Assembly: GCA_963556695.1 (NCBI GenBank)
Contig: CAUWAG010000012.1
Coordinates: 558,001-622,000, forward strand
Length of the DNA: 64,000 bases
Direction: 5' to 3'
Origin: Anthostomella pinea
Lineage: Eukaryota > Ascomycota > Sordariomycetes > Xylariales > Xylariaceae
Below are positions 22,071 to 32,468 of this stretch, one piece after another. Numbering within the stretch: position 1 is the first letter of the stretch; each line of letters opens with the position of its first letter. Both the position numbers and the translations under genes were made by a program. The notes below the pieces were generated by a model that saw only the letters and a program-made list of their open reading frames with translations, was not told the origin of the DNA and made no database searches.

Positions 22071-22874
22071 ATGTCAGACGGGGTAGACAACGTTGATTCG
22101 GATCCAGAAAGTCCGCGAAATATAGGCAAATGGGTTCGGAACGGATGTACTGCTTTCGGGCTGGTCGAATGGACAACAGCGGCGCCAGCGGCCTTGAACA
22201 AATATCTAGCAACCGTCACAGAAAGGATATCCACCGAAGCAAACCGACCAGAAGAGGCTCATACCTTAAAGATTGAGGCCCTATTTTACGATGAAACACG
22301 GACCGCCCTGATCTATCAGTGCTCTCAGAAGCCTACGGACCTCCGTGAAGTCCTCTTACACGTCCCAAAGCCCTCTGTGGACGACAGGCGTGCTCTGGGT
22401 AGAATTATCGCGACACAGGTCCGATCCCTCTATTTCCACTTTCAGATTCACCACACAGCCTTGCGGACCGAAAGTTTCGTCTTCTTTGGGGACCCCAACA
22501 AGCTAGATCTTACCAAACCATATGTCCTCGATTGGGCGCGACAAGCGGCCCCAGACATGTACCAACACCCTGCATACCAAGCAGACGAACCTCTCTGGCC
22601 CTACCAAGTCTGGTCTTTGATGATGGTGTTGTCTGAGATTGCCGAGTGGCGGCCGCTCGACGGAGCATTCCAGGATGAAGCTGGGTTGCGGAGCAGAAAG
22701 CTAGCTAGGAAGCAGCTGGTGACAAGTCCGGATTGGAAGGGTGCCACGACCGCCGAGATTTTCAAGTACGGCTTCGGACTTCTCGAGAAGGATCGAAAAA
22801 CGCTCCAGCAGTACAGCAGGTGGGACGTCAAATGCTTCTACGATAAACTGTGCGAGCTTTTAGCGCTGCCATAA
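22071..22874 (+). CDS. Kinase-like (pseudokinase C-lobe) protein of the fungal HeLo/Het-s-associated type
   Basis: 267 aa from the ATG at 22071 (MSDGVDNVDSD). It resembles the C-lobe of fungal kinase-like proteins that often carry an N-terminal HeLo/prion-inhibitory domain. PYVLDWARQ stands where the DFG segment would be, and YQHPAYQ...WPYQVWSLMMVLSEIAEWRPL resembles the YRHPxxQ / DxYSLGVVLLEIxxWxPL signature. Glycine loop, catalytic lysine and HRD are absent, so it is not an active kinase. The N-terminal HeLo domain itself is also missing here; it may lie upstream in unrecognised exons or be lost. Related proteins act in non-self recognition and cell death. A 40-bp piece recurs inverted at 6146-6186. 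Confidence 0.6.
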   Translation: MSDGVDNVDSDPESPRNIGKWVRNGCTAFGLVEWTTAAPAALNKYLATVTERISTEANRPEEAHTLKIEALFYDETRTALIYQCSQKPTDLREVLLHVPKPSVDDRRALGRIIATQVRSLYFHFQIHHTALRTESFVFFGDPNKLDLTKPYVLDWARQAAPDMYQHPAYQADEPLWPYQVWSLMMVLSEIAEWRPLDGAFQDEAGLRSRKLARKQLVTSPDWKGATTAEIFKYGFGLLEKDRKTLQQYSRWDVKCFYDKLCELLALP

Positions 22875-22940
22875 GGTCGATAGTGTTGCTACGACTTCCA
22901 GTAAAGTGGAGCCATTATGACTATATGCAGCTCCACTCCA

Positions 22941-23000
22941 TATCATGAGCAGAAAATGGACCATGGGCAGGAACTGGATCATGGCCGGGAATTGTATCAT
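22941..23000 (+). repeat. Short repeat also at 20212-20274
   Basis: Imperfect tandem GGCAGGAACTGGATCAT-like units; partner at 20212-20274. Confidence 0.45.
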
Positions 23001-23040
23001 TAGCAAGAACTGTAAATTTGTCGGCAACGCGCTGTGAATG

Positions 23041-23124
23041 GCACGTAAGCCACAGTGAGTATTAGGAGGTAGCAGTGCCCTGAAACAAGTGGTCACACCC
23101 CTGTAGCGAGGGCCATTAGGACAT
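23041..23124 (-). repeat. LTR-like repeat (inverted partner at 42591-42676)
   Basis: Reverse complement begins TGTCCTAATGGCCCTCGCTA, like a gypsy LTR start, and is ~80% identical to 42591-42676 to the GTGGCTTACGT end. Internal part of any element is missing. Confidence 0.5.
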
Positions 23125-23965
23125 GCAGCGTGTTTTTGAAGAGGCTGGCGAGGAAACGCCCAACGACGGTCTACCCTTGCCGTGTGGCAGTGCCTATAAG
23201 AGACGGTGCGAGACGCCCACCTTGCAAACGTTGTCGTCAGTGAGTGTACCACCTGGACGGTGACGCCTTGAACGAGTGGCACGGTATCTGGCCCAAGAAT
23301 TACTTTCCAGATGCGCGAGACGAGCACTCAACGGGCGACTATGTCGTATTATAATGTGGCAGGGCTCGCCGGGACCGCAATATCGTAAATGCGGAAATGC
23401 GTTGCATATAAGACAGCAAAAATGTCCGCCTAGAGAGTACAGTCTTCTTCTCCTTTTCCTCACCTTCGACACTTCTTGTATGACCATCCGTGCACATTTG
23501 CAAGGCCTATGATGGCTTTACCTCCAACATGGACGCATAAAAACCTCACACCATGTCACAACGAGGTTACCTATCTCTATACCAAGCGCCGATGCATTGA
23601 CCTGACAGGCGATGATCAATACTGCTGCCAATTATGCGGTGTAGTAACAGACCAAGGCTTCATTCTGGAATCCTGCGGTTGCGTATGTCCTCTTCTTCCC
23701 GGCAGCCGCATGTCGTTAACTTTATAAGCTTTATTGCAGCAATTATTCTGGTAATTATTAACAACTATCGCACGCAAAGTCCTTGGAAGTTGCAATACCT
23801 TGGTCCGAGGACTTGCGTTTCTGCATTCATCTACAACATGTACAATACGGACCCCAGGGCATATTTCGAGTGTTTGGGGTCGGAACCAACTGCGCTACCG
23901 GTATTTGCTATCTCAGATCTTCTGAATGGCGGATAAATCCTTGCGGTACGTTATGTGGTGTCCGC
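23125..23965. other. Unassigned region
   Basis: Plus-strand frame 23509-23727 encodes a cysteine-bearing peptide (DLTGDDQYCCQLCGVVTDQG...SCGC) followed by a GTATGT that could be a splice donor, but no partner exon is convincing. Confidence 0.3.
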
Positions 23966-24388
23966 CACGAACGTTTTGGGCATACAGACTCGAATAACCA
24001 CTGCAGCTGTGGTGAAAAGAAAACACCACAACATATTTTCTTTTATAAGAGGCTGGGGAAAAATCGGCTGTTGCCTAGGTACTCGCCTAGGACAGCCTGT
24101 TTACAATACTTGGGAGAGAGGAGCACAGAATGGGCAAAATTCGTGGAGAAGAGCAAGTTCTTTTCAACAATCTGTCTCCGATAGATAGCTGTTCCTAAAG
24201 GACCAGATGGATGACCCCAAGGTCATACCGCCGCAACAACGGGGATGGGCCCGTGAGCGGGACTGACTGTACTTATTTTCTTGAGACCTCCACAACCCTG
24301 CGATGCAGAGGCTCTGGGAGGCGTGGTTTGCACTACTGAGGAGCTACCCCCCACGTTAAATACAAAACAAACAAACAAACCAACATGG
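23966..24388 (+). mobile_element. LINE 3' end L3
   Basis: Same family as L2: FGHTDSNNHCSCGEKKTPQH region, terminal FQQSVSDR-like frame, 3' UTR and (CAAA)n tail at 24362-24388. 5' truncated at about 23966. The tail abuts the unknown ORF below, so the insertion apparently cut that gene. Confidence 0.8.
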
Positions 24389-24950
24389 TGGGCTTCCCCA
24401 TCACCATCCCCCTGGAAGTGGCCTTCCTTATGGTTGAATCTCTGGTTTCTAGCCATTCGCTCAGGCATTTAGAGAAGGTGCTGAACTCCTTGGCATATGA
24501 GTATAATTCGGTTCCGGCTTTCTCAAGTGTCTTGTCAACTGCTGCAGCACACTCCTGAAACATTGTCATCCTGGCTTCATAAAGGTGCCGGTCTTCATCC
24601 AGTATCTTGGCAACTTGGTCCTGGCACTCTGAGGAGGAGGCTTTACTCCCGGCATCGCGTTAGATGGCTTGGTCTGTAGAGATTTCGTTCAACTGAGGTT
24701 GTTTCATTCTAGTGGTGCTGCTGTCATTGACATTTCGGAATTTTCCTTTCAGCGGGGAAACAACGGTGAAGTCAGCCTCGGAGACCTGTGACGAGCTGCT
24801 GCTGATGTCGTCAAGCAGCGCCTGGCAGAGCCTGCTCGGAGTTGCCGGGCCGTATGTCTTTTTAGGGACCGGGGATTTGAGCACGCCGCCGGTGGTCGTC
24901 TTTGGGACGGCCACGGGCGTGTTTGGGGGCCCGTCGTGGAAGGGTGCCAT
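24389..24950 (-). pseudogene. Unknown protein gene, 3' end cut by LINE L3, with one in-frame stop
   Basis: From an ATG at 24950 (MAPFHDGPPNTPVAVPKTT) one frame continues ~187 codons to the LINE junction, broken only by TAA at 24660-24662. The N-terminal half is proline/serine-rich (KSPVPKKTYGPATPSRL). The second half is helical with coiled-coil-like spacing (YEARMTMFQECAAAVDKTLE). TAA could derive from CAA by C-to-T change. I do not recognise the family; a gag- or ORF1-like protein is possible. An in-frame extension reaches 24986. Confidence 0.4.
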
Positions 24951-25033
24951 CCGGCTTGTGAGAAAAATTCTCTTGTGCCTTGGCAAAGATAGTCAGTTAC
25001 TGAATAAAGTGCCTGTTTTAGCGCAGGTATCGA

Positions 25034-25095
25034 GGTTGCGCCCTAACAGCGGGGCGCCAAGAAAAATAGTTGTTTTTGGTAAGTGTGTGTGTGTC
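25034..25095 (+). repeat. Shared CTAACAG/GGCGCCAAG block (copy 2)
   Basis: Copy of 16481-16545 with CCTAACAGCGGGGCGCCAAG and the same TTGTTTTTGGTAAG and (TG)n continuation. Confidence 0.5.
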
Positions 25096-25442
25096 ATCCA
25101 GACATGATCATGAACGTCTCCTATCTATGGATGCCCCAACCCCGCTGGATATCGTGGATTCGAATCCCAGCCTTATTCGGGGCATTCGTATCACCCAAGC
25201 ATACAAATTTTCAGCCCAAGCCCACGAAGGCCGAGACCAACTCCCGCTGTCCCGAGGTCCCATCCAAGACGCTGTAGTTCCAGACATTCCAGCCCTGGGT
25301 TACCACCACGTCCAGCATGTTGAACTGGCTAGATCTGACGATCGCTACAACGCATATAACGCAGCCCAAGCAATTACACCAACCCAGATCTAGAACGACA
25401 GTACAAGCGATAAAAACCCCATCACATTGAACGCTGAGTTGG

Positions 25443-25931
25443 ATGAGTCCCTTGCCCAGAACAACCACGATGGACCAACCATGCACGACGTCACATGCGA
25501 GGATAGAGGATAGTGGTCCTACGCAGCAGGACCAACCAGTTCCCACGTACGACGATCACCCCGTCGTCATCCCCTCAGACGAGCCAATAGAGGATGGCCG
25601 AGCAGGTGACCAGATGACCAAGGAATGCCGACCAACGGAGGATCACCGACCAGACGAGGACTATCCTCCAGACGAGGATCACCGCTCAACCGAGGACGAC
25701 GCATCCGCCAGCGACCCGTCTGAGCACGACCTTGTCCTTGATAGCCCACCCAGTACTGTGGCCCCAGTCCCACCATCGCAGACTCGAAAACGCCAAGCTG
25801 AAGCATTCTCTATGGCTTGGAGTCGTGTTCGCAAGAGAAGGGTTGTTAGTGACGTCGGCGCGTGGAGAAAGCAATATCATGGCCTGGGATCGATGGACAG
25901 CCAAAGTGGACGTGCAGCCTGGAAGACATGA
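25443..25931 (+). CDS. Possible hypothetical protein, acidic and low complexity
   Basis: 162 aa (start MSPLPRT; alternative M at 25470). The middle contains a degenerate acidic repeat (TEDHRPDEDYPPDEDHRSTE) and the C-terminus a basic patch (RVRKRRVV). No domain recognised, no splice support. May be a chance frame or part of an element ORF. Confidence 0.2.
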   Translation: MSPLPRTTTMDQPCTTSHARIEDSGPTQQDQPVPTYDDHPVVIPSDEPIEDGRAGDQMTKECRPTEDHRPDEDYPPDEDHRSTEDDASASDPSEHDLVLDSPPSTVAPVPPSQTRKRQAEAFSMAWSRVRKRRVVSDVGAWRKQYHGLGSMDSQSGRAAWKT

Positions 25932-26750
25932 AACGATCAGTCACATGTACAACGTAACGATACAGTCGATGTAGACAAACCCGAGAAGATGTGCCTGGTA
26001 TGTCGCAGCACCCAAGGTCTCGGTGGGCTGAGCCTGATCGATTTGTTTGGCTATGGCGTTCTCGGATGCAGCGCACTTCTCGTAAGCCGCGACGAGGCAG
26101 TATATGCGCTGTGTATCGCGGGTTGACCGATGGTAATGACTATGTATCAATGGTAATAGGGCCGGCACCGACCCCCCTTTACGAAACTGTGGGATCCAAG
26201 GTATCCGCATCCATAGGTCAAACAGTCCCTCTGCCTTGTGGTTTGCATTTGAGTCATTCAGATGGTGCCCTCACTTGAGCATCCAACCCCCTGATTTCTT
26301 ATCATGAGCGCCATGCCACCCATGTAAGAATCATTGTCGTGCTATCGACCAGTCATAGCCAAACATTCCTAGCCGCCCCTTGACTTGCCTTACAACCTAT
26401 CTTGTCCAACCAGTGCTTCACCAGCCAGCGCATCCAGCAGCAGAATTTTGGGTTAGGGCCAAAGGATGGCCAGTTGTGTTCCAGCTGAGACGGGTCCCAG
26501 CACTGAAAGGGCGTCGCGGAACATGAACACGTATCCCGAGGAACTGACAGAGGGTCATGGCTACTATCACTGCGCAGCGCGGCCACCAAAAACGTTCGGG
26601 GTGGGCGACCGCCCCGCTTGGGGTGCGAGTGCCCGCCGAGGCAACATGGCGACCGGCAGACAACTGGCCCTCATACCAGCTGCACCCACTAAGTCCATCT
26701 CGTACAGCGGCGGCAACCCTAACCAGCAAGGCTGCCGAAGTTATATAGGT
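25932..26750. other. Unassigned region
   Basis: No gene recognised. Confidence 0.3.
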
Positions 26751-26927
26751 GTCGGGACAGGCTTGATCGACCAATCATAATACTCGAGAATGGGGTCAAG
26801 GTCATGATGTTGTTTGTAGATAGATGGATTGGCATGTCTAGCTGGACTTGAAGGTCTGGCTAAGCGACCTCACAATGCGGTATCTAATCTCTTATCCAAT
26901 CAAATATATAGGTCCCGGTACAGATGT
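26751..26927 (+). repeat. Copia LTR copy
   Basis: Starts TGTCGGGACAGGCTTGATCG and follows the LTR of the 57-59 kb copia element to GGTCCCGGTACAGATG, then diverges before the LTR end, so it is 3' truncated. Confidence 0.65.
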
Positions 26928-27159
26928 GATCCTCTAGCCTGATTTGGCAGGCGCAAAACTAGTGCCGGACCGTTCCGTCCTGCCGGGTTGCCCAGACATT
27001 CGCTAATTGTCGTGCATCCGTACCGATAGGTCAACGGTCCCTCGTGGCTTGTGGCGTGACGCGTTGGGTCTACTGTACAAACCAGCAGGCCGTGAACCAC
27101 ACGCGTCAATTTCCCAAACATGCTCTGATCCACGCTGCTCTTTTCTGTGCGCCGTGACG
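26928..27159. promoter_or_regulatory. Upstream region of the Ulp1-like gene
   Basis: Short region between the LTR fragment and the Ulp1 start codon. It must contain the promoter if the gene is expressed, so the LTR could influence it. No specific element recognised. Confidence 0.3.
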
Positions 27160-28663
27160 ATGCCTTCACAGCTGGATGAGGAAATGGCCAAGTTCAAGGA
27201 ATACGAAGCAACGACGAGAGCAGAACAGAACCAACAGCTTCGCGACCGCGCGAAACGCCAGACGATCGACTCGACTCAGTTCTTCGAAGGGGCGACGAAG
27301 GCATTGGAACGCTTCAACAGCTATGGCCTAGTGCTAAACGATGCTGTGCAGAGGGCCTTGGTCACAGCTAGAGAAACACGGCAGCTATCAAGCAAAGGGA
27401 AGCTACGGGCTACATGGGTACCTGCAGATATCGAAGCAGCAAAGAAGTTACTGGTGAGCTAAGCAACCGCGTCTTCTGTACATGAGTAACTAATCTCGGG
27501 CGCAGAATGAAGCACAGAAGGCACCCGGCGAAAGCAGTCCAGACCCGGTTCTTCCATGTATTACGGCAGCACCGGACCCGGATGACTCGAGCCGTGTTCT
27601 ATCCCCGCAAAGAATTAAGAGTGGTGATCGTACCGAGCCTGCCCTGACAGGAAAACGGCCATCCCTAGAGCCACCGTGGACTGAACCTGGAGCTAAGCGA
27701 ATGCGCGTTGATGGGCTGGGTTCTGGGGAATCTATGCCCCCACAACCTAGAGCTCTCCGGGACTCCTGTCAACCGGTCGAGTCAATCGAGAATAGCGCTT
27801 ATCCGGAAGAAGCTGTCGTGGTCCACGACGATGTGACGCCCACGAAGCTCCTATTCGAGATGTCCGAAGCGTCGTTGAAACGTCTTCAACCCGGGGGGTG
27901 GCTCGACGACTGTGCGGTCTACGCAGCATTCCAGATCATCAAATACGCAGCTTCAATCGACGTTGTTGATTCCTTGAAGACCACCACGAAGCTGCCTTGG
28001 TCCAGCAGCGAGCAGGTTTTTGCCCCTATACATACTGATGGCAACCACTGGGTCCTTGCGGTCATCAAGAAAACCAGGAAAGATGTTGTCGTGTATGATT
28101 CACTGCCATCGCTGTCGTCTAGGGAGAAAATCGAGGCTCAAATTCGAAGACATCTCCAACTAAATCCCCGGACAGGTTACAGCTTTATGTTCACAGGTCC
28201 GCTACTCCAAACCAATAGTGCAGATTGTGGGTTATACGCCATAGCAGTAGCCTTTTACCTATCTGTGGGTGTCCGGTTTCCCGAGGCAATTGACGGCTCA
28301 TCTTGGCGAGGAATGCTATCAACACTCTTGGGCCCATTGTCAGATTCTGCCCGACCGGCTCCCGGCGATAGTGAATCACCCCGGCAGTCAAGTTTTACGA
28401 AAGCGAAAAGCATCACCGACCTGTCTACGCAATTGGCCGAGGCATTTAGGAACCAAAAGGAGCGAATCAAGATTCTCGACCGTGACAGCACCGTCCTGGA
28501 AATTCTTCAACGATTGCACGAAAGACATTTCGATAATGACGAGGTGGCATCCCGCCTGTCTTCAGCCATAGACTTCTGCAAAATGCGGGAAGCAAAGCAA
28601 CATAAGTTGATGCATGAACTTAAGGAGGTAGTGTCGCAAGCAAGAGAGATGATAGAGGTCTAG
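27160..28663 (+). CDS. Ulp1/SENP-type (C48) cysteine peptidase, two exons
   Basis: Exons 27160-27453 and 27506-28663, 483 aa. The intron (27454-27505) has donor GTGAGC, branch-like CTAAT and acceptor CAG, phase 0. Residues 1-98 are highly charged and helical (LDEEMAKFKEYEATTRAEQN). The peptidase domain spans roughly residues 210-370. The catalytic set is visible: H279 in GNHWVLAVI, D296 in VVYDSL, Q333 and C339 in QTNSADCGLYA. Upstream, LQPGGWLDDCAVY matches the Ulp1 substrate-binding WLND-type segment. Family members cleave SUMO or related ubiquitin-like proteins; many copies in fungal accessory DNA or in transposons have unknown targets. The C-terminus (residues ~400-483) is helical. All catalytic residues and the frame are intact, unlike most neighbours, so it is likely functional or recently acquired. 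Confidence 0.85.
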
Positions 28664-29003
28664 TGGTATGGTATTTGATGCACACGAAGAAAGGTGTTAA
28701 ACAAGACGTGGTTCAGCAGCTTCATATAAATGCCGCATCAGCCATGCATCAGCCACAAATCAGCCGCGCATCAGCCATTCATCATTAGCAATCATCTGTG
28801 GTTGCCTCTCCTGATTGATTATAGTCACGTAGCAAAATGTATGGTCGATCCTCGTCTGTGTTAATCTTCGGAGGATTTCGCGGTGCATGATTCTCCTCCT
28901 AGATATCCCTGTGTTGTGGGTCACTCCTTATCCTGTTATTACACGTGATAACCCTTGGCACCTACTGCCGTTCAACACACCCCTTTTGGAAGTAAAGAGA
29001 AGC
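28664..29003. other. Downstream region with GCATCAGCC repeats; possible copia 3' LTR
   Basis: 28727-28790 holds imperfect GCATCAGCCA tandem units, the reverse complement of those at 18351-18388. 28840-29003 lies where the 3' LTR of the adjacent minus-strand copia fragment would be, but no second copy proves it. Confidence 0.35.
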
Positions 29004-29350
29004 TCACGATACTTCCAACACTGGTAACAACGGCAGATATAGGGAAGTTCGGCTCTGAACAGCACCCTTCCCTCCTATCACCTTGTATAGCACCCCTTGT
29101 ACTTGGGAACCCCTTTGAGCTGCAATTTGGTCCTTGAGGTCTTCTGCACGCTTAAGTAGCGTTATTCTGCCTTCAAGGTCCTCCATTCGTAGCAGAGCGG
29201 TGAATCTCTCGAATTTGGGCTTGCTGAGTGCTTTGGTGAGTCCATCTGCCACCATATTGGCTGTTTCTACCCATTCCACCTGGATGGTCCCTCGTTGGAC
29301 TTCCTGCCGCAGCCAGTGGGAGTGGATGTCATCCCGGAAGGAACTGGATC
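29004..29350 (-). mobile_element. Ty1/copia RNase H C-terminal fragment
   Basis: Minus strand reads FRDDIHSHWLRQEVQRGTIQ, then VEWVETANMVADGLTKAL, then FERFTALLRM, the typical end of copia RNase H. It is cut at about 29350, where the gypsy element begins. Confidence 0.75.
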
Positions 29351-31870
29351 ATACACAAAGACCATCACGCCTTTGAATCCCTGCGAAGATCGACCAATCC
29401 AAAGCAAACGAGCTGAGTACACCCTGTCAACTCTCTCCCTGTCACCATGGCCACTCGATCCACCACAGAGCCTGAGCGAGCTGCTGCTGAAGCAGCTCGC
29501 GTACGAAAGGAGGAGATCGCCGAGATGATCAACAAGGCCATGGAGAAGGTTGACTGGTCAGAAGTCCTCCCATGGGAAGAGATGATCAGCGACGTGACAA
29601 CACCGATTGTTAAAGCTCAAGACAAACAGAACCAGAAGCTTGAGGAGTTCATTACCAACCTCAAGGACGGCCTGGAGTCCTCCGACAAGAAGCACTCTGC
29701 CAGATTTGAGCAGCTCAAGCTCACCATCGAGTCTGACAAGCTGGCGAAGAAGGAGATCGATGACCAGGTCGTCCAGATGATGAACCTCCAAGGCCAAATT
29801 CTACCTCTGTTAGAAGCAAACGGGATCAAGAAGGCCCAACCAACCCAGCAAGATGATGCCTTCCCATTCTCAACAGTACCGTCGGACGATTTCAAGAATG
29901 AACGCCTTGCCAACGGCCGACTCAACCTCCAACGATTGCCATACAACTCATCGTTCAAGAACCTTCAGGAGAAACGAGTCAAGTCGGCATGGAATGAAGC
30001 AGTACTTCAGGATGAAGCAGACACCTTCTAGAATACCTCAGAGAAGAAGAAAGTTGCCCTTCCTCCTGAACTTCGTCTCCAGTGGGCAAATGAAGAAGTC
30101 TTGAGCAAGTTGTCAGCTATCCAGGACCGTTTCAGAGCCGCGTTGGTGCCGTACGAGAACTGGGCACAGAGAACGGCAATTGAGATGTCTGGAGACTTCC
30201 AGCAAGTTGCCATATTTGCTCGCGCTGGTTCAGTAACTGGGTCACCTTTTTGGAGGCTATCCTTCAGATCTTGTCAGATCATCAGGTTCTTTATGGATCA
30301 ATGGTGTCGTTTAATTCATTGCTGCCAGCGCAGAATGAGAGCATGTTGAACTTCACCAGACGAATGAGAGAAGCATGGTACAAGCTGCCCACGACCTATC
30401 GGGCAGGAGTGATGAACAGAGAGGGTGTGATCAACCTCCTTCGTCAGTATACCCCAAGTATCTGGATGATGATGAAGGATAACCACAGCAATTGGTCGAC
30501 CACAGAGATGATTGAGCAAGCTGTTACACGCAGCCAGTTGATGGCTTGCACTGCTATCGAGGATCATATCTACATGAAGCCGTCAGTAACAGTACAACTT
30601 CAGGGATAATCATCTCCCTTTTATAATCTGAACATCTCTGAAACCATACCCACAAAGCCAGGAGTGCTCAAGATTGAGCCTGCTGACGCTCGAACCACCG
30701 ACATCCCCAAGCAGATCATTGCAGATCCTCGCCTAGAGGGTAACCAGGTGAACTCAACCAGAGAGGATTCTGGGTATCCGGCTTCTGAGCATGACAAGTG
30801 CAACAACTGCGGCAAACCAGGGCACTGGGCAAGAGACTGCCCTCACCAGAGTACGCAGGTGACACGTTTTCGGCACTCCCAGTCACCTCGCACCCCGGCT
30901 CAAGGCCATGTTGACAAGGTCACAATCAGAGGCACAATGACAAAGGAAGACATATCTCCCATTGACTTCAGTAGACTGAAGGGCAAATTGAGCGGCTGGG
31001 CATCCAGGCCCAGTAATAACACTCGACCTTCTACCCCTGCCCGACCCAGCAACCCCAAGAATGTACATTACTCCGGCACTGTGGAGTTGTACCAGCCTAA
31101 GGATAACGACAGAAGCAAGGCCGAGACCCTGGCGGATGAAGATAAAGACGACCTCCTTTTTAATAATTTCATCCAGAGAATACTGGATAAAGAGGACGAG
31201 CAATAGGGGAGCCGCGCACACTTTGTGGCAGTGTGTGAGGGACATGATCCGCCACCCATACCTCTGAGACCTCTCAGAGAAGGCTACGGCCAACAACATC
31301 AGGTTTATGCCGCCAAGTTGAGCAACAAGACCCCGTTCACGGTCTTCTTTGATAACGGTTGTTCTAGCTGCTACATAGATCACGAGATCGCCAACCACCT
31401 GAAGCCCTATCCTAGTCAGAAGCCAACCACAATGAGCGGAGTTGGCGGCCAAGGGCCTCGAATCGCACAGGATGTGATTATTGAGGCCACATTTCGAACC
31501 ATTTCCACACCTTCCGGCTACACCAAGCCATTTCAAGTCTCAGCAGGCCTGGTACCCAACGGCACCTTCCCTGCCAATCTCACGATAGGCAGGACCGTTT
31601 TCCATACTTGGGGCTTCCAATTTGGCAATGAATCAATCACTCTGACCAACTACCCATCATCTCCAATATTCAAGCCGATACCACAAGACCGAGCGCACCT
31701 CTTTTCAGAGCCTGCGTACAAGGCAGACAAGTTTGTCAGAGAAGGACCAACCATGGAGTCACAAAACCCCCATAGACAACGCCCAGATCAACGAGTACCT
31801 GGCGTCATACGAGAGGGATTTTCCTGGCCTATTTGACCCTGCCAAACGACGCACCGATGTTCTCACAAAG
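29351..31870 (+). mobile_element. Ty3/gypsy-type element: gag, zinc knuckle and protease (degenerate)
   Basis: Gag starts at ATG 29447 (MATRSTTEPERAAAEAARVR) and runs to a TAG at 30029-30031 that reads through in frame (possibly from CAG). A frameshift follows at about 30235 (continuing FLEAILQILSDHQVLYGSMV). A CCHC knuckle CNNCGKPGHWARDC is at about 30799-30840. The protease region (31225-31730) has FFDNGCSSCYIDHEIANHL, with DNGC in place of the usual D(S/T)GA. Reverse transcriptase is missing: after FPGLFDPAKRRTDVLTK (about 31860) the sequence is replaced by SINE and LINE pieces, and the integrase remnant follows at 32728. Dead element. Confidence 0.75.
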
Positions 31871-31885
31871 ACTGTACACACAATT
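31871..31885. repeat. SINE target site duplication (left)
   Basis: ACTGTACACACAATT, identical to 32454-32468, directly abutting both SINE ends. Confidence 0.85.
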
Positions 31886-32453
31886 ATTTGTTTGTTTTGT
31901 TTGTTTGTTTTGTGTTTAACGTGGGGGGTAGCTCCTCAGTAGTGCAAACCACGCCTCCCAGAGCCATTGCATCGCAAGGTTATAGAGGTGTCAAACTCGA
32001 TACATTCAAATCCGCACACGAGCCTATCCTCGCTGTAGCGGTATCAATCTGGAGTGTCCAGATGGTTTTAGTCAGTACCCAAGCACAATTCCGTCAGAAA
32101 AACCTCCTATCTAGTGACAAAGCGACCCAGTGAACCTCAGTCCTCTGGTGTACATATCGTTCTAGTAGCCGTTCGATATATGTCGCATTGGTGGGTGGAG
32201 TAGGTGTTTGTTATCTGCTGGCGAGGGAAACCACAAGGGGAAAAACCTCGCAGGAATGGATATTATAGAGACAAGCTGCTTGGCTATCGGGCTCTGCGAT
32301 AATGGGGCCTCTCCACTGTCGTGTGCTGGTTATCGACTCGCACAAGCCGGGTCAGAAGGGGGGCCATAGCAGGATTCGAACCCACTTATTCTCGTCGCCC
32401 ACCGCACAAACGAGAACACAACCAGGCGCATTTGACCATTGCGCCATACGGCC
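31886..32453 (-). mobile_element. tRNA-derived SINE with LINE-like 3' tail
   Basis: 568 bp on the minus strand, flanked by perfect 15-bp direct repeats. The 5' end (32453) starts exactly with a tRNA-like head carrying A and B boxes. The body (about 31995-32361) is unrelated to anything else here. The 3' ~109 bp (31886-31994) match the 3' UTR end of the local LINE family (7585-7679, 24288-24388) and finish in a CAAA-rich tail. Head, body, LINE-related tail and target duplication together define a SINE mobilised by a partner LINE. It inserted at the junction between gypsy and LINE sequence, so it is younger than that junction. Confidence 0.85.
32362..32453 (-). ncRNA. tRNA-like head of the SINE with Pol III promoter boxes
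   Basis: 92 nt. Acceptor-type ends GGCCGTA and TATGGCC pair over 7 bp (one G-T). The A box TGGCGCAATGG is at 32446-32436, the D-arm pairs GCGC/GCGC, and a perfect B box GGTTCGAATCC is at 32382-32372. The central part does not fold into a normal anticodon arm even allowing an intron; instead TTCTCGT pairs with ACGAGAA. I therefore read it as tRNA-derived rather than a working tRNA; no amino acid assigned. Confidence 0.6.
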
Positions 32454-32468
32454 ACTGTACACACAATT

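Noticed and set aside
25131..25185. Hairpin ATGCCCC...GGGGCAT around a GGATTCGAATCCC B-box-like sequence, possible tRNA remnant.
   Set aside because: No A box or D-arm at the right distance; too short to support.
32362..32453. A functional tRNA gene with intron.
   Set aside because: Acceptor, D and T arms fit, but no normal anticodon stem-loop can be drawn; it starts exactly at the SINE target duplication, so it is better read as the SINE head.
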